Positions 1 to 9,265 of a stretch of 64,000 nucleotides of DNA are shown in pieces. Numbering within the stretch: position 1 is the first letter of the stretch; every line of letters starts with the position of its first letter. The notes under the pieces are model-generated. The model saw only the letters and a program-made list of their open reading frames with translations. It was not told the DNA's origin and made no database searches. The position numbers were made by a program, and so were the translations under genes. This DNA comes from DATLZU01 sp051293835 (GTDB lineage: Bacteria > Nitrospirota > Nitrospiria > Nitrospirales > Nitrospiraceae), in the NCBI GenBank assembly GCA_051293835.1, contig JBPKMA010000003.1, positions 248,001 to 312,000 of the forward strand, read 5' to 3'.

Positions 1-82
1 GGCCAGGGTCGCGCCGTTCAAAGTCGAAGGGTTCGAGCGGAGCAGTGGGGCCTTTGGCTGCATAGCCGCGTGTAGGGAGCAT
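1..82 (-). CDS. NAD(P)-dependent alcohol dehydrogenase, N-terminal part (gene runs off the window)
   Basis: The minus-strand reading starts at an ATG at 80-82 and gives an N-terminus beginning MLPTRGYAAKGPTAPLEPF, then DFERRDPG. This is the typical opening of zinc-dependent medium-chain alcohol dehydrogenases of the YahK/cinnamyl-alcohol type, which reduce aldehydes with NADPH. A strong Shine-Dalgarno sequence (AAAGGAGG on the minus strand, 90-97) sits seven bases before the ATG and fixes the start. Only 27 codons are in the window, so catalytic zinc ligands cannot be checked. It lies 17 bases downstream of the end of a decayed pirin-like gene on the same strand, which suggests an old two-gene operon. 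Confidence 0.75.
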   Translation of the reverse strand, partial: MLPTRGYAAKGPTAPLEPFDFERRDPG

Positions 83-99
83 GGGCAAGCCTCCTTTGT

Positions 100-414
100 T
101 CAAACTCTCGGCTTTTCTTTCACTGACATGGTGACGAATGTTTCTCCACGGAGTTCAAGCAAGGTCTGCTCGATCCCTTCTTGCGTGTTCATGACGAACG
201 GACTGTACCGCGCACCGAGCTCGCGCAGGGGGTCCGTACACCGGCAACAGGCGGGCTGGGCGTTCACCGGTGCGGACTCTTACGTCGTCTCCGTCGCCCG
301 GCACGACAAGCCTGGGCGCGACTCCCAGGTGCCGCCTTCCCGTGCCTTGCCGGTCGATTGTGCCTCACCCTCGGACAGATACGCAAATGCTGTGTCTTCC
401 CGTTCGATCGGCTG
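100..414 (-). pseudogene. Decayed pirin-family gene, C-terminal remnant
   Basis: Pieces of a pirin (cupin-fold, quercetinase-like) C-terminal region can be read on the minus strand in three different frames. From upstream to downstream they are TAFAYLSEGEA (about 365-405), RLVVPGDGDDVRVRTGERPA then RLLPVYG (about 245-320), and ARYSPFVMNTQEGIEQ with the stop at 100-102. In intact pirins these blocks are collinear in one frame and end in the same RYGPFVMNT signature. At least two frameshifts separate them here and no convincing N-terminal half is visible upstream, so the gene is broken and truncated. The alcohol dehydrogenase start follows directly. Confidence 0.65.
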
Positions 415-570
415 GCGGCATTTCCTCGCGCATGCTGCCGCGTTCGGCCGTCAGCCACCGCACAAGGACCCTAGCCCGTATTCATTTCATGAATGCTTCG
501 GTCGATGGGGACAGACACCGCGCAAGGATGCGAAGAGCCAAAGAGCGGACACAGTGCCCCAATGTCAAAA

Positions 571-2697
571 TCACGGAGGGCGGGAAATCCCTAACTTCTG
601 CATTTTCGATTGGAGAGTGGTCCGTTTCATGCCGAGTTTGGCGGCGGCGCCGGAAGGACCGCCGATTACCCAGTTGGCTTCGCGAAGCGCACGCAGGATG
701 TGCTCGCGTTCGGCGGCTTCGAGGGTGACGAGAGATCGGGTCTCGTCCTTCCGCTCCGTTCCCGCCGGCGGGTGTTTCAATTCCGTGACGGGCACATACA
801 GCTCCGGGCCTTCCGAGAGAATGACCGCTCGTTCGATCAGATTCTCCAGTTCGCGGACGTTGCCCGGCCAGTGGTACCGGGTGAGCGCTTCCATGGTCTC
901 AGTGGGAACGGTCTCGATCCGCTTGTTCATTCGCCGCGCGAACTTCTGCGTGAAGTATTGCACGAGGAGGGGAATGTCTTCGCGCCGCTCGCGCAGCGCC
1001 GGCACCGTGAGCGGAAACACGTTGAGCCGGTAGTACAAGTCGCTCCGAAACTGCTTGTCGGCCACCATCTGGTCCAAGTCCCGGTTGGTCGCGGCGACCA
1101 GGCGGACGTTGACCTTGATGGTCTTGTTGCTCCCGAGCCGTTCAAATTCCCGCTCCTGGAGGACGCGCAACAACTTGGACTGCAACTCCAGGGGCACGTC
1201 GCCGACCTCGTCGAGAAACAACGTCCCGCCGTCGGCTAGCTCGAATCGACCGATCTTCTGGGTGATGGCGCCGGTAAAGGCGCCCTTTTCGTGGCCGAAC
1301 AGCTCGCTTTCCAACAGACCGGACGGGATGGCCGCGCAGTTCATCTTCACGAAGGTTCGGTTGCGCCGTCTGCTCAGACTGTGAATGGCGCGGGCCAGCA
1401 ACTCCTTGCCGGTTCCGGTTTCGCCGAAAATCAATACCGTGGAGTCCGTCGGCGCCACGATCTCGACCTGCCTCAGCACCTTCTTCAGGACGGCGCTGTC
1501 TCCGACGATCTCCTCGAAATTGTGCTCGGTTCGGATCTCGTCTTCGAGGTAGAGCTTTTCTTTCGCTAACTTGTCCTTGAGTTTCTGCACCTCCTCGTGC
1601 GTGAGCGCATTGTCGACCGCGATGGCGATCTGGCTGGCGGCCTGGCCAAGCAATTCGACATCCTCCAGCGTGAATGGCTCGTCCCGGAGCCGCGCCACGT
1701 TCAGCGTGCCGAGCTTCCGCTTGCCTGAAAGCAACGGGAGACAGCAGGCGGTCTTGAGCCCCTCGGCGGCGGCGCGCTGGCCGAAATCCGATGGGCATCG
1801 GCCTATTTCACCCGGCGCGATCACAAACGGCTGGCCGACGCAGAACGCCTCGCCGGCCGGTGTGTCAAGGGTGGTGCGTAAGCCCTCGGTGATAAATCCC
1901 TTCCCGGCCGGGAAATCCAGCGCGTACACGACGAACCCGTTCCGTTCGGGCTCGTAGAGGGCGAGACTGGTGTAGTCGTGGGGAATGGCCTTGCGGAGGC
2001 ACGTTGCGATGGCTCCAAACAGGTCCTTCAAGGCCAGATGGGATACGACCGTGTTGTTGATCTCGAGCAGCAGTCTGAGACGGTCCCGTTCGCGGGTGAG
2101 TTGCTGCTGCGCGGTCTGCGCGCGCTCGTAGTTCAGCACGTTGTCCACGGCGACGGCCACTTGCTTGGCGACTTGCTGGAGGAAGTCGATCTCCTCCTCG
2201 CCGAACGCGCAGGGGGTCAGACTGCCGAATCCCATCGCGCCGAGTCGCCGCAAGGCCGTAGTCAGCGGGACCATGACGAACGATGCGACGCCCATTTGAA
2301 GCAGGAGGGCGGTGGCCTTCGGAAAGCGCTTTTCTTCCTGCGTGCACGGGACGACCAACGGTTGCTGATGGGTCCACACCCAGCCACCGGCAGATTCCTC
2401 GACCGGCAGTTCCATGCCGAGCGCGATGCGCTTGGCCTCTTCCGTCGCCTCCAACACGTGGACGCGCATCACATGGCGATTAGAGTCGTGGAGGATGAGA
2501 CCGATGAATTCGAACGAGACGACTGAGGGCAGGCGTTTCGCCAGGTCGTGGAACAAGACGCTGAGGTCCCGGTGCGCGGCGATGGCTTCAGACACTCCCA
2601 GGAGGGCGCAGTACCGCGATATGGACGTCTCGGCGCGGGATGGGTTGGGGTTCTGGTCTCTCATGGCGTCGCCGGTTTCATGGACTAAGTCGCTCAT
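571..2697 (-). CDS. Sigma-54-dependent transcriptional activator with two GAF domains (FhlA/NorR-like architecture)
   Basis: This cytoplasmic enhancer-binding protein activates RNA polymerase-sigma54. Two GAF-type sensor domains (about residues 50-195 and 230-370) are followed by an AAA+ domain with Walker A GETGTGKE near residue 425, the sigma-54-contacting GAFTGA loop, Walker B GGTLFLDEVGD and the R-finger region. It ends in a Fis-type helix-turn-helix (GAAAKLGMKRTTLQSKMQKL). All catalytic motifs are intact. I chose the start at 2697; an ATG at 2664 is equally possible and neither has a clear ribosome-binding site. Longer starts would run into the divergent metH. The ligand sensed by the GAF domains is unknown. 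The architecture resembles FhlA and hydrogenase or nitrosative-stress regulators, but the target genes cannot be deduced here. Confidence 0.9.
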   Translation of the reverse strand: MSDLVHETGDAMRDQNPNPSRAETSISRYCALLGVSEAIAAHRDLSVLFHDLAKRLPSVVSFEFIGLILHDSNRHVMRVHVLEATEEAKRIALGMELPVEESAGGWVWTHQQPLVVPCTQEEKRFPKATALLLQMGVASFVMVPLTTALRRLGAMGFGSLTPCAFGEEEIDFLQQVAKQVAVAVDNVLNYERAQTAQQQLTRERDRLRLLLEINNTVVSHLALKDLFGAIATCLRKAIPHDYTSLALYEPERNGFVVYALDFPAGKGFITEGLRTTLDTPAGEAFCVGQPFVIAPGEIGRCPSDFGQRAAAEGLKTACCLPLLSGKRKLGTLNVARLRDEPFTLEDVELLGQAASQIAIAVDNALTHEEVQKLKDKLAKEKLYLEDEIRTEHNFEEIVGDSAVLKKVLRQVEIVAPTDSTVLIFGETGTGKELLARAIHSLSRRRNRTFVKMNCAAIPSGLLESELFGHEKGAFTGAITQKIGRFELADGGTLFLDEVGDVPLELQSKLLRVLQEREFERLGSNKTIKVNVRLVAATNRDLDQMVADKQFRSDLYYRLNVFPLTVPALRERREDIPLLVQYFTQKFARRMNKRIETVPTETMEALTRYHWPGNVRELENLIERAVILSEGPELYVPVTELKHPPAGTERKDETRSLVTLEAAEREHILRALREANWVIGGPSGAAAKLGMKRTTLQSKMQKLGISRPP

Positions 2698-2908
2698 CGC
2701 GAGCAGCCAACAGTGCTTGCAGGGATGATGCGTATCGACGTGCCGCAAGCAAGGTATGGGCATCATAGGGCGATCCTGTAGCCGGGTGCAAGTTGCCGCT
2801 TCAGGCGGGCGACTTGCCCGTCCGGAGCCCTTCCTCGTATCATAGCGCACGTTAGCGCGTGCATCAGCCGGAGAAGGCGTCGGGAGGCCGGTCAGAGAGC
2901 GGTCAGTC

Positions 2909-5900
2909 ATGGAACTGGAGCGGATTCTTCGGGAGCGAATCGTCATCCTCGACGGCGCGATGGGGACCATGATTCAAGCCTACAAGTTGGACGAGGCCGC
3001 GTTCCGTGGGGAGCAGTTTGCCCGGCACCCGTCCGACCTCAAGGGGTGCAACGACCTCCTGTGCATCACCCAGCCCGAGCTGGTCGAGGCGATCCATGTC
3101 CAGTACCTGGAAGCCGGCGCGGACATCATCGAGACGAATACGTTCAACTCGACCTCCATCTCGATGGCCGACTACGGGTTGGAGCCTTTTGTGTACGACC
3201 TCAACCTGGCTGGAGCCCGAGTAGCCCGCCGGGCCATCGAGGCCGTGACGGCCAAAGATCCCTCGCGTCCGCGCTTCGTCGCCGGCGCTATTGGACCGAC
3301 CAATCGTACCGCCTCCATGTCTCCGGATGTGAACAATCCAGCATTCCGCTCGGTCTCGTTCGACCAGTTGGTGGAGGCTTATACGGAGCAGGTCCGCGGC
3401 CTGTTGGACGGCGGCGTGGACGTGCTGCTGGTCGAAACCGTGTTCGACACCCTCAATTGCAAAGCGGCGCTGTTTGCCATCGACAGGCACTTCGAACGGA
3501 TCGGCCGCCGCGTGCCGGTGATGGTGTCGGTCACCATCACGGACCGGAGCGGCAGAACTCTCTCCGGCCAGACGGTGGAGGCGTTTTGGAACAGCGTGTC
3601 CCATATGCCGTTGCTGAGCGTCGGGATCAACTGCGCGCTTGGCGCCAAACAGATGCGGCCCTATATCGAAGAACTGGCGGCCATCTCCCCGGTGTTCATC
3701 AGTTGCTATCCAAACGCGGGATTGCCGAACGCCTTCGGCGGGTTCGACGAAACACCGGAACGCATGTCGTCGGACCTGAAGGAGTTCGCTTCCGAGGGAT
3801 GGCTCAACATCGTAGGGGGGTGCTGCGGCACGACGCCCGCACACATCCGGGCGATCGCCGAGGCGGTGAAGCCGTTTGCGCCACGGGTTCGACCAAGCGT
3901 CGAGCCGTACACACGTCTAAGCGGTCTCGAGGCGCTGACCATTCGTCCAGAGACCAATTTCGTCAACATCGGCGAGCGGACGAACGTCACCGGGTCGCCG
4001 GCCTTCGCCAGACTTATCCTAGCCGGTGACTACGAATCAGCCCTCTCAGTGGCCCGGCAACAGGTCGAGGGCGGCGCGCAGATGCTCGACGTGAACATGG
4101 ACGAGGGGCTGCTGGATTCCAAGGCCGCGATGGAAAAATTTCTCCATCTGCTCGCCTCCGAGCCAGACATCGCCCGGGTGCCGATTATGATCGACAGCTC
4201 CAATTGGGAGGTGATCGAGGCTGGGCTGAAGTGCATCCAGGGCAAGGGCGTGGTGAACTCCATCAGCCTGAAAGAAGGCGAGGCCAAGTTCATCGAACAG
4301 GCCCGTCTCATCCGCCGATATGGCGCCGCGACGATCGTCATGGCCTTCGACGAGCGGGGGCAGGCCGACACCTTCGAGCGCAAGATCGAGATCTGCGCCC
4401 GCGCCTATAAGATTCTCACCGAACAGGTCGGCTTTCCGCCACAGGACATCATTTTCGACCCGAATATCCTGACCGTCGCCACCGGGATCGACGAACACAA
4501 CAACTACGCGGTCGATTTCATCGAGGCCACCCGGTGGATCAAGAGGAATCTGCCGCTCGCCAAAGTGAGCGGCGGGATCAGCAACATCTCGTTCTCGTTC
4601 CGGGGGAACCAGGTCGTCCGCGAGGCCATGCACGCGGCGTTTCTCTACCATGCGATCCGCGCCGGTCTGGATATGGGAATCGTGAACGCCGGCCAGTTGG
4701 CCGTCTATGAGGAAATTCCGAAAGACCTGCTGGGACTCGTCGAAGATGTGCTGCTCAATCGGCGGCCGGACGCGACCGAACGGCTGGTGGCCTTCGCTGA
4801 GACCGTCAAGCAGAGGGGCAAAGCCGCCGTGCGGGACGACGAGTGGCGGCGCGGCACGGTAGAAGAGCGGCTGTCGCACGCACTGGTCAAGGGCATTGCG
4901 GACTACATCGAGACGGATGTCGAGGAAGCCAGACAGAAATACGCCAAACCGCTCGACGTAATCGAAGGCCCGTTGATGGCGGGCATGAACGTCGTGGGCG
5001 ATCTGTTCGGGTCCGGCAAGATGTTTCTGCCGCAGGTGGTGAAGAGCGCGCGCGTGATGAAAAAGGCGGTGGCTTATCTACTGCCGTTCATGGAAGCAGA
5101 GAAGCGAAGGTCCGGCGGGCGGCAGGCGGCCGGCAAGGTCCTGCTTGCAACCGTGAAGGGGGATGTGCACGACATCGGGAAGAACATTGTCGGCGTCGTG
5201 TTGGAGTGCAACAATTACGAGGTAGTCGACCTCGGAGTTATGGTGCCGTGCGAGAAGATTTTGCAAGCCGCCCGCGAGCATAACGTGGATGTGATTGGCT
5301 TGAGCGGGCTGATCACGCCCTCGCTGGATGAGATGGTTCACGTGGCGCGTGAAATGACACGCGAGGGGTTCCAAGTCCCGTTGCTGATCGGCGGGGCCAC
5401 CACGAGCAAAGCCCATACGGCGGTGAAGATCGCGCCAGCCTATGCTCAACCGGTGGTGCACGTTTCAGATGCCTCTCGGGCAGTGGGGGTAGTCGGAAGC
5501 TTGTTGAGCGCCGAGCAGCGATCGGCGTTTGTGGAGAAGATCCGGCTGGAGCAGGAGCAGATTCGGCAGGCCCATCGCGACCGCGGTCCCAGAGTGCTCA
5601 AGTCCTTGGCCGCCGCGAGGGCGAATCGCCTGCTGACCGATTGGGCAACCATCGATATTCCGACCCCTGACTTCATCGGCGTCAAGATAGTGGATCACCT
5701 GCCGCTCGAGTGGTTGGTGCCGTTCATCGATTGGTCGCCGTTCTTTCATACGTGGGAGTTGAAGGGGCGATATCCCCAGATTCTAGACGATCCCGTCATC
5801 GGCTCCAAGGCGAGGGAGTTGTACGCCGATGCGAGGAAACTGCTCGATGAAATCGTGGCCAAAGAACTCCTGACCGCGCGAGGCGTCTACGGCTTTTTCC

Positions 5901-6577
5901 CAGCCAACAGTGTGGAGGACGACATCGAGCTGTACGCCGACGAGTCCCGGGGGACGGTCTTGACCACCTTTCACACGCTCCGGCAACAGATGGAGAAACC
6001 CGAAGGCCAGTCCAACCTGGCGTTGGCCGACTTCATCGCGCCCAAAGACTCGGGGCGGCTCGATTACCTCGGCGCATTCGCCGTGACGGCGGGGGTCGGG
6101 ATCGAAGCGCTATGCGAACGTTTCGAGCGAGACCATGACGACTACAACTCGATCATGGCCAAAGCGTTGGCCGATCGGCTGGCCGAGGCCTTCGCGGAAT
6201 GGCTGCACAAGCGAGCTCGCGAGGAGTGGGGCTACGGCAAGGCCGAACAATTGACCAATGAGGACCTCATCCGCGAACGGTACCGCGGTATCCGTCCGGC
6301 GCCCGGCTATCCGGCCTGCCCTGATCACACGGAGAAACGGCTGCTGTTCGACCTACTTCAAGTCGAGAGCCGCGTCGGTATCCGCCTTACCGAAACCTTC
6401 GCCATGTATCCGGCGGCGTCCGTCAGCGGCTTCTATTTCGCGCATCCGCAGGCGAAATACTTCGCGGTTGGCAAGATCGGGCGGGATCAGGTGCTGGACT
6501 ATCAGGCCCGCAAACAGATGCCGCTCGCCGAACTCGAACGGTGGCTTGCCCCCAACCTGAACGACGACTCGGCTTAG
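2909..6577 (+). CDS. metH: Cobalamin-dependent methionine synthase
   Basis: The enzyme transfers a methyl group from 5-methyltetrahydrofolate via cobalamin to homocysteine, forming methionine in the cytoplasm. At 1222 residues it has the full-length four-module layout. The N-terminal homocysteine-binding barrel carries the zinc cysteines (INCALGAKQM near residue 240 and GGCCGTTPAHI near 303). The pterin-binding barrel starts around 350 (NFVNIGERTNVTGS). The cobalamin module has the DxHxxG signature (GDVHDIGKNIVG near 750). The C-terminal reactivation domain has the AdoMet motif RPAPGYPACPDH near 1129. The gene is divergent from the sigma-54 activator, separated by about 210 bases. No convincing cobalamin or SAM riboswitch was found in that gap. 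Confidence 0.98.
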   Translation: MELERILRERIVILDGAMGTMIQAYKLDEAAFRGEQFARHPSDLKGCNDLLCITQPELVEAIHVQYLEAGADIIETNTFNSTSISMADYGLEPFVYDLNLAGARVARRAIEAVTAKDPSRPRFVAGAIGPTNRTASMSPDVNNPAFRSVSFDQLVEAYTEQVRGLLDGGVDVLLVETVFDTLNCKAALFAIDRHFERIGRRVPVMVSVTITDRSGRTLSGQTVEAFWNSVSHMPLLSVGINCALGAKQMRPYIEELAAISPVFISCYPNAGLPNAFGGFDETPERMSSDLKEFASEGWLNIVGGCCGTTPAHIRAIAEAVKPFAPRVRPSVEPYTRLSGLEALTIRPETNFVNIGERTNVTGSPAFARLILAGDYESALSVARQQVEGGAQMLDVNMDEGLLDSKAAMEKFLHLLASEPDIARVPIMIDSSNWEVIEAGLKCIQGKGVVNSISLKEGEAKFIEQARLIRRYGAATIVMAFDERGQADTFERKIEICARAYKILTEQVGFPPQDIIFDPNILTVATGIDEHNNYAVDFIEATRWIKRNLPLAKVSGGISNISFSFRGNQVVREAMHAAFLYHAIRAGLDMGIVNAGQLAVYEEIPKDLLGLVEDVLLNRRPDATERLVAFAETVKQRGKAAVRDDEWRRGTVEERLSHALVKGIADYIETDVEEARQKYAKPLDVIEGPLMAGMNVVGDLFGSGKMFLPQVVKSARVMKKAVAYLLPFMEAEKRRSGGRQAAGKVLLATVKGDVHDIGKNIVGVVLECNNYEVVDLGVMVPCEKILQAAREHNVDVIGLSGLITPSLDEMVHVAREMTREGFQVPLLIGGATTSKAHTAVKIAPAYAQPVVHVSDASRAVGVVGSLLSAEQRSAFVEKIRLEQEQIRQAHRDRGPRVLKSLAAARANRLLTDWATIDIPTPDFIGVKIVDHLPLEWLVPFIDWSPFFHTWELKGRYPQILDDPVIGSKARELYADARKLLDEIVAKELLTARGVYGFFPANSVEDDIELYADESRGTVLTTFHTLRQQMEKPEGQSNLALADFIAPKDSGRLDYLGAFAVTAGVGIEALCERFERDHDDYNSIMAKALADRLAEAFAEWLHKRAREEWGYGKAEQLTNEDLIRERYRGIRPAPGYPACPDHTEKRLLFDLLQVESRVGIRLTETFAMYPAASVSGFYFAHPQAKYFAVGKIGRDQVLDYQARKQMPLAELERWLAPNLNDDSA

Positions 6578-6689
6578 TCGCGGCAGAGTAGTGAGCCCAC
6601 AGCGAGCCGCCAAGAGCGATCAGCGCTCAGTCCTCAGAGGAATTGTTCGAAGAAACAATTCAGTGACGCGGAGCTTTGGGAGGCGGGCG

Positions 6690-7202
6690 CTACGCTGTCA
6701 CGTTCTGCATCGCGAGCGCCGACAGGCGGGGATCGGAGACCGCAGTGGCCAGCGCCGCTTTAATCCAGCGATACCGTTCTTCCGCCCAGCGGTTGAAGTG
6801 CTCCTCGTCCGGAAACATCAGATCCCAGGCCCGGACCGCGTCGAGCAGCAGCAACTGATGGGGAAGATTGTGTCCGGGAAAATAGACGACGAGCACGGCG
6901 GAGTTCCCGGTCAGGCTGATGTCCAGGAAAGCATGGAGCATCGCGGAGGAAGGGAGCGGCACGTCGCGGGAAGCGGCCTCCACGAGGGGGTTGTACAGGC
7001 GGCTCAGGAATTGGGAGATCGCTTCGTAGGGAGTAGGGGTCTCTAGCAGGCGCCGGTTCGGCGCTTTTCCAATGAGAGATTCCGTCACATACTCGACGGC
7101 TTCCCACGCCGGCATCGCGCCGGATGCCACCACGGCTTCGCAGATATAGCCAAGCCAGTTTCGGGTCACGCCGGGTGACGGCTCGACGCCCGTTCGTTCC
7201 AC
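6690..7202 (-). CDS. Conserved-looking hypothetical protein, 170 residues
   Basis: I do not recognise this family. The protein has no signal peptide or membrane segment and looks like a soluble, helix-rich cytoplasmic protein. It contains a hydrophobic core (SAVLVVYFPGHNLPHQLLLL) and an aromatic/charged stretch (EEHFNRWAEERYRW). The frame stays open with typical codon use and the opposite-strand readings look like shadows, which favours a real gene. It is transcribed convergently with metH and lies downstream of the HD-GYP gene on the same strand, 147 bases away. A perfect palindrome (7244-7260) sits about 40 bases before its start and could be an operator. Confidence 0.7.
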   Translation of the reverse strand: MERTGVEPSPGVTRNWLGYICEAVVASGAMPAWEAVEYVTESLIGKAPNRRLLETPTPYEAISQFLSRLYNPLVEAASRDVPLPSSAMLHAFLDISLTGNSAVLVVYFPGHNLPHQLLLLDAVRAWDLMFPDEEHFNRWAEERYRWIKAALATAVSDPRLSALAMQNVTA

Positions 7203-7243
7203 GCTCTACTCCTTGTCTGTCCGACGATCGGTCCGTTCGACGG

Positions 7244-7260
7244 CCGAACGTTACGTTCGG
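7244..7260. repeat. Perfect 17-bp palindrome upstream of the 170-residue protein gene
   Basis: The sequence CCGAACGT-T-ACGTTCGG is an exact 8+1+8 inverted repeat. It lies between the stop of the HD-GYP gene (7350) and the start of the minus-strand hypothetical gene (7202). No T-run follows on either strand, so it looks more like a dimeric repressor operator than a rho-independent terminator. The regulator is unknown. Confidence 0.5.
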
Positions 7261-7349
7261 CGGAACCATCAGGGTTGATCGACAAAGCCGGCGGGATCAT
7301 ACCGATCTTCGCGCTGAGGGTCAATGACAGATGGGAATATGTTTCTTGT

Positions 7350-8489
7350 TTACTGGGGAAGAATAGGGCGGTTGGCGAGATCGGCGTACCGCTCGTGGAT
7401 CTTCTTCACGTCTTCCATTGAAGCCAGGAATACGTCCAGGAGATCGGGATCGTAATGTTCTCCGCGGTGTTTCAACATCAGATCGATTGCATGATCCAAC
7501 TTGAAGGCGGGCTTGTAGACGCGTTCGGTCGTCAGGGCGTCGAAGGCGTCGGCAATGGCGGCGATTCGGCCTTCGATCGGAATCGCCTCGCCTTTTAGTC
7601 CGCGCGGGTAACCGCTTCCGTCCCACCGCTCGTGATGCGTCCAGGCAATGACAGCGGCGACTTTCAGCAACTCCGCGTCCGACCCACCCAGGATCCGGTA
7701 ACCGATCTCCGCGTGTTGGGCGATGACGTTGAATTCCTCGGGAGTGAACTTGCCGGGTTTGAGGAGGACATGGTCCGGCATCCCAATCTTTCCGATATCG
7801 TGCATGGGGCTGGCTGTGCGGATGAGGTCACAGCGTTCGGCCGAGAGGCCGATCTTGCGCGCAAGCAGCTCGCAATAATGGCTCATCCGTTGGATGTGCT
7901 TGGCGGTTGAACTGTCTCGAAACTCGGCGGCGATGGCCAGGCGCTGGATTGTCTCCTCCCGGGACAACCGGAGTTCTTTTTCGCTCCGCTCCAACCATTC
8001 GAGGGCTTGTTGTAGAGCTATGGTGCGCGTTCGGACAATGTCCTCGAGGTTCTGGCGATGAGCGCGGTTTTCGATTTCCAGCCGTCGGCGCCGGAAGGCA
8101 TTGGCGACGTTGATGAGGACTTCGTTCGCCTCAAAGGGCTTGATGATATAGCCGAAGGCTCCCATGTCCAGCGCGGCGTTCGCCAGGACCGGGCTGTCGA
8201 GGCCGGTCACCATGATCGCCGCAGTGCAAGGGTATTCAGTCAAGACATATTGCACGAGATCCATGCCGGATTCTCCCGGCATGTTGACATCGCAGAGGAT
8301 CAGGGCGAACGTGCGCTCTTCCAACCACCGACGTGCTTCACGGGCGTCGGCGGCCAGGGCGACCGGGTAGCCGTGGGTTTGGAGCAAATATCCCAGCAGG
8401 CGCCGGATAGGCTCCTCGTCGTCGACGATCAAAATGTGCTTTTCGTCGATCAGTGACTGATAGCTGTTGAAAGGAATCGGCGTTGGCAT
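7350..8489 (-). CDS. Response regulator with HD-GYP domain (predicted cyclic-di-GMP phosphodiesterase)
   Basis: An N-terminal receiver domain (about residues 15-135) has the acidic pocket DDEE, the phospho-accepting Asp in LILCDVNMPG and the conserved Lys in YIIKPF. A short coiled linker leads to an HD-GYP domain (about 165-360) with the metal-binding HD pair in MHDIGKIGMPD, the following conserved histidines (AQHAEIG, WTHHERWDG) and the GYP motif in GSGYPRGLKG. All signature residues are present, so c-di-GMP hydrolysis is the likely output, controlled by phosphorylation. The cognate histidine kinase is not adjacent. The PilZ-containing cellulose synthase-like protein elsewhere in this window is a plausible c-di-GMP effector in the same cell; the functional link is inference. 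Confidence 0.93.
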   Translation of the reverse strand: MPTPIPFNSYQSLIDEKHILIVDDEEPIRRLLGYLLQTHGYPVALAADAREARRWLEERTFALILCDVNMPGESGMDLVQYVLTEYPCTAAIMVTGLDSPVLANAALDMGAFGYIIKPFEANEVLINVANAFRRRRLEIENRAHRQNLEDIVRTRTIALQQALEWLERSEKELRLSREETIQRLAIAAEFRDSSTAKHIQRMSHYCELLARKIGLSAERCDLIRTASPMHDIGKIGMPDHVLLKPGKFTPEEFNVIAQHAEIGYRILGGSDAELLKVAAVIAWTHHERWDGSGYPRGLKGEAIPIEGRIAAIADAFDALTTERVYKPAFKLDHAIDLMLKHRGEHYDPDLLDVFLASMEDVKKIHERYADLANRPILPQ

Positions 8490-8682
8490 GCGGTTTCCGT
8501 TCGGTCGGCTGTGCAGTCCGGTTCAGGGGGTTACAGTCTGTTCCGTGATCGTTTTTGTGGACGAAAACTTGAGCATGACAATCAGTCGGACGAGTCGACG
8601 AGTCGAAGACGGCTGCACCTTTTGTGCCAGTATAGAGTGGAACAATTGGTTTTCAAGAAACTTTTGAGAGTTGTCACCCCTC

Positions 8683-9189
8683 ACGGCCATGTGTCAGGAC
8701 GACCACCTCGGCCAAGCGCCGTATGCCCCGTGGCGTGATCAATTTCTCTTGGGTTGCCCAGCCGACGGGACGCGAAGCGCGGCTCCAGTAGGAGCACGCC
8801 CGACTTAAGACGCTGGTCGGCGACCGCACCGGGGAACTCACAACAAGCGATGAGGGGGTGGGGTGGCCAGGAGGCGCCGCCATGTGCCACCGCTCGCCCA
8901 GCGCCAGGCGTCGGTGCGGGAACGACTCCCGGCGCGGAAAGCATCGCCGGATCGGGCGCAAGGGCACTTGGCGGCGGGGCTAGCCGTCAACAAGGCGCGC
9001 ATCTTGCGGCTGAGGCGAGCGCCCGGGGTGCTCGGCAGCCGGGCCATTGCCGGCAGCCGGCGACTCGGACGCCAACGCGGAGCAGGCCCCAGCCGACGGG
9101 GCCGACGCTATCGGACCCCGGGCCAGGTCGAACAACCCACTCAGCCACAGCGCTCAGTTCGTGGCCGCTTGACAAAAGGGGAGCACTAC
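8683..9189 (+). repeat. Dispersed modular repeat, copy A
   Basis: The left 93 bp (8683-8775) matches the left block of copy B (reverse strand of 49769-49861) at 91 of 93 positions. The right block (9109-9189) matches reverse-strand 49489-49569 with only a few differences. The interior (8776-9108, 333 bp) shows no visible similarity to the 199-bp interior of copy B. Near the two ends lies an imperfect inverted repeat beginning TGTCAGGACGACCAC on the left (8692) and TGTCAAGCGGCCAC on the reverse of the right end (9174). No intact transposase is encoded. It may be a non-autonomous element or an internally replaced insertion-sequence remnant; its identity is unresolved. The stretch 8490-8682 before it holds no gene I can support. 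Confidence 0.75.
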
Positions 9190-9265
9190 ACCGATGCTAA
9201 CGTCCTTAAACCCAAGCCGGCAGGTTTATTCTTGCTTCTTGCCGTCGAACGCACTACTCTGGTGT

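Noticed and set aside
128..1033. 301-codon open frame on the plus strand
   Set aside because: It lies opposite the clearly coding sigma-54 activator and the pirin remnant, and its composition is a frame shadow.
2698..2908. Possible cobalamin or SAM riboswitch before metH
   Set aside because: A stretch near 2866 loosely resembles a B12 box, and a small hairpin (GCACG...CGTGC) exists, but the core box and the rest of the aptamer do not match.
2903..3844. 313-codon minus-strand frame
   Set aside because: It is a shadow of metH, whose plus-strand motifs are unambiguous.
8674..8967. Open minus-strand frame inside repeat copy A as a protein gene
   Set aside because: Only the shared left block is conserved with copy B, the rest diverges without coding conservation, and there is no recognised domain.
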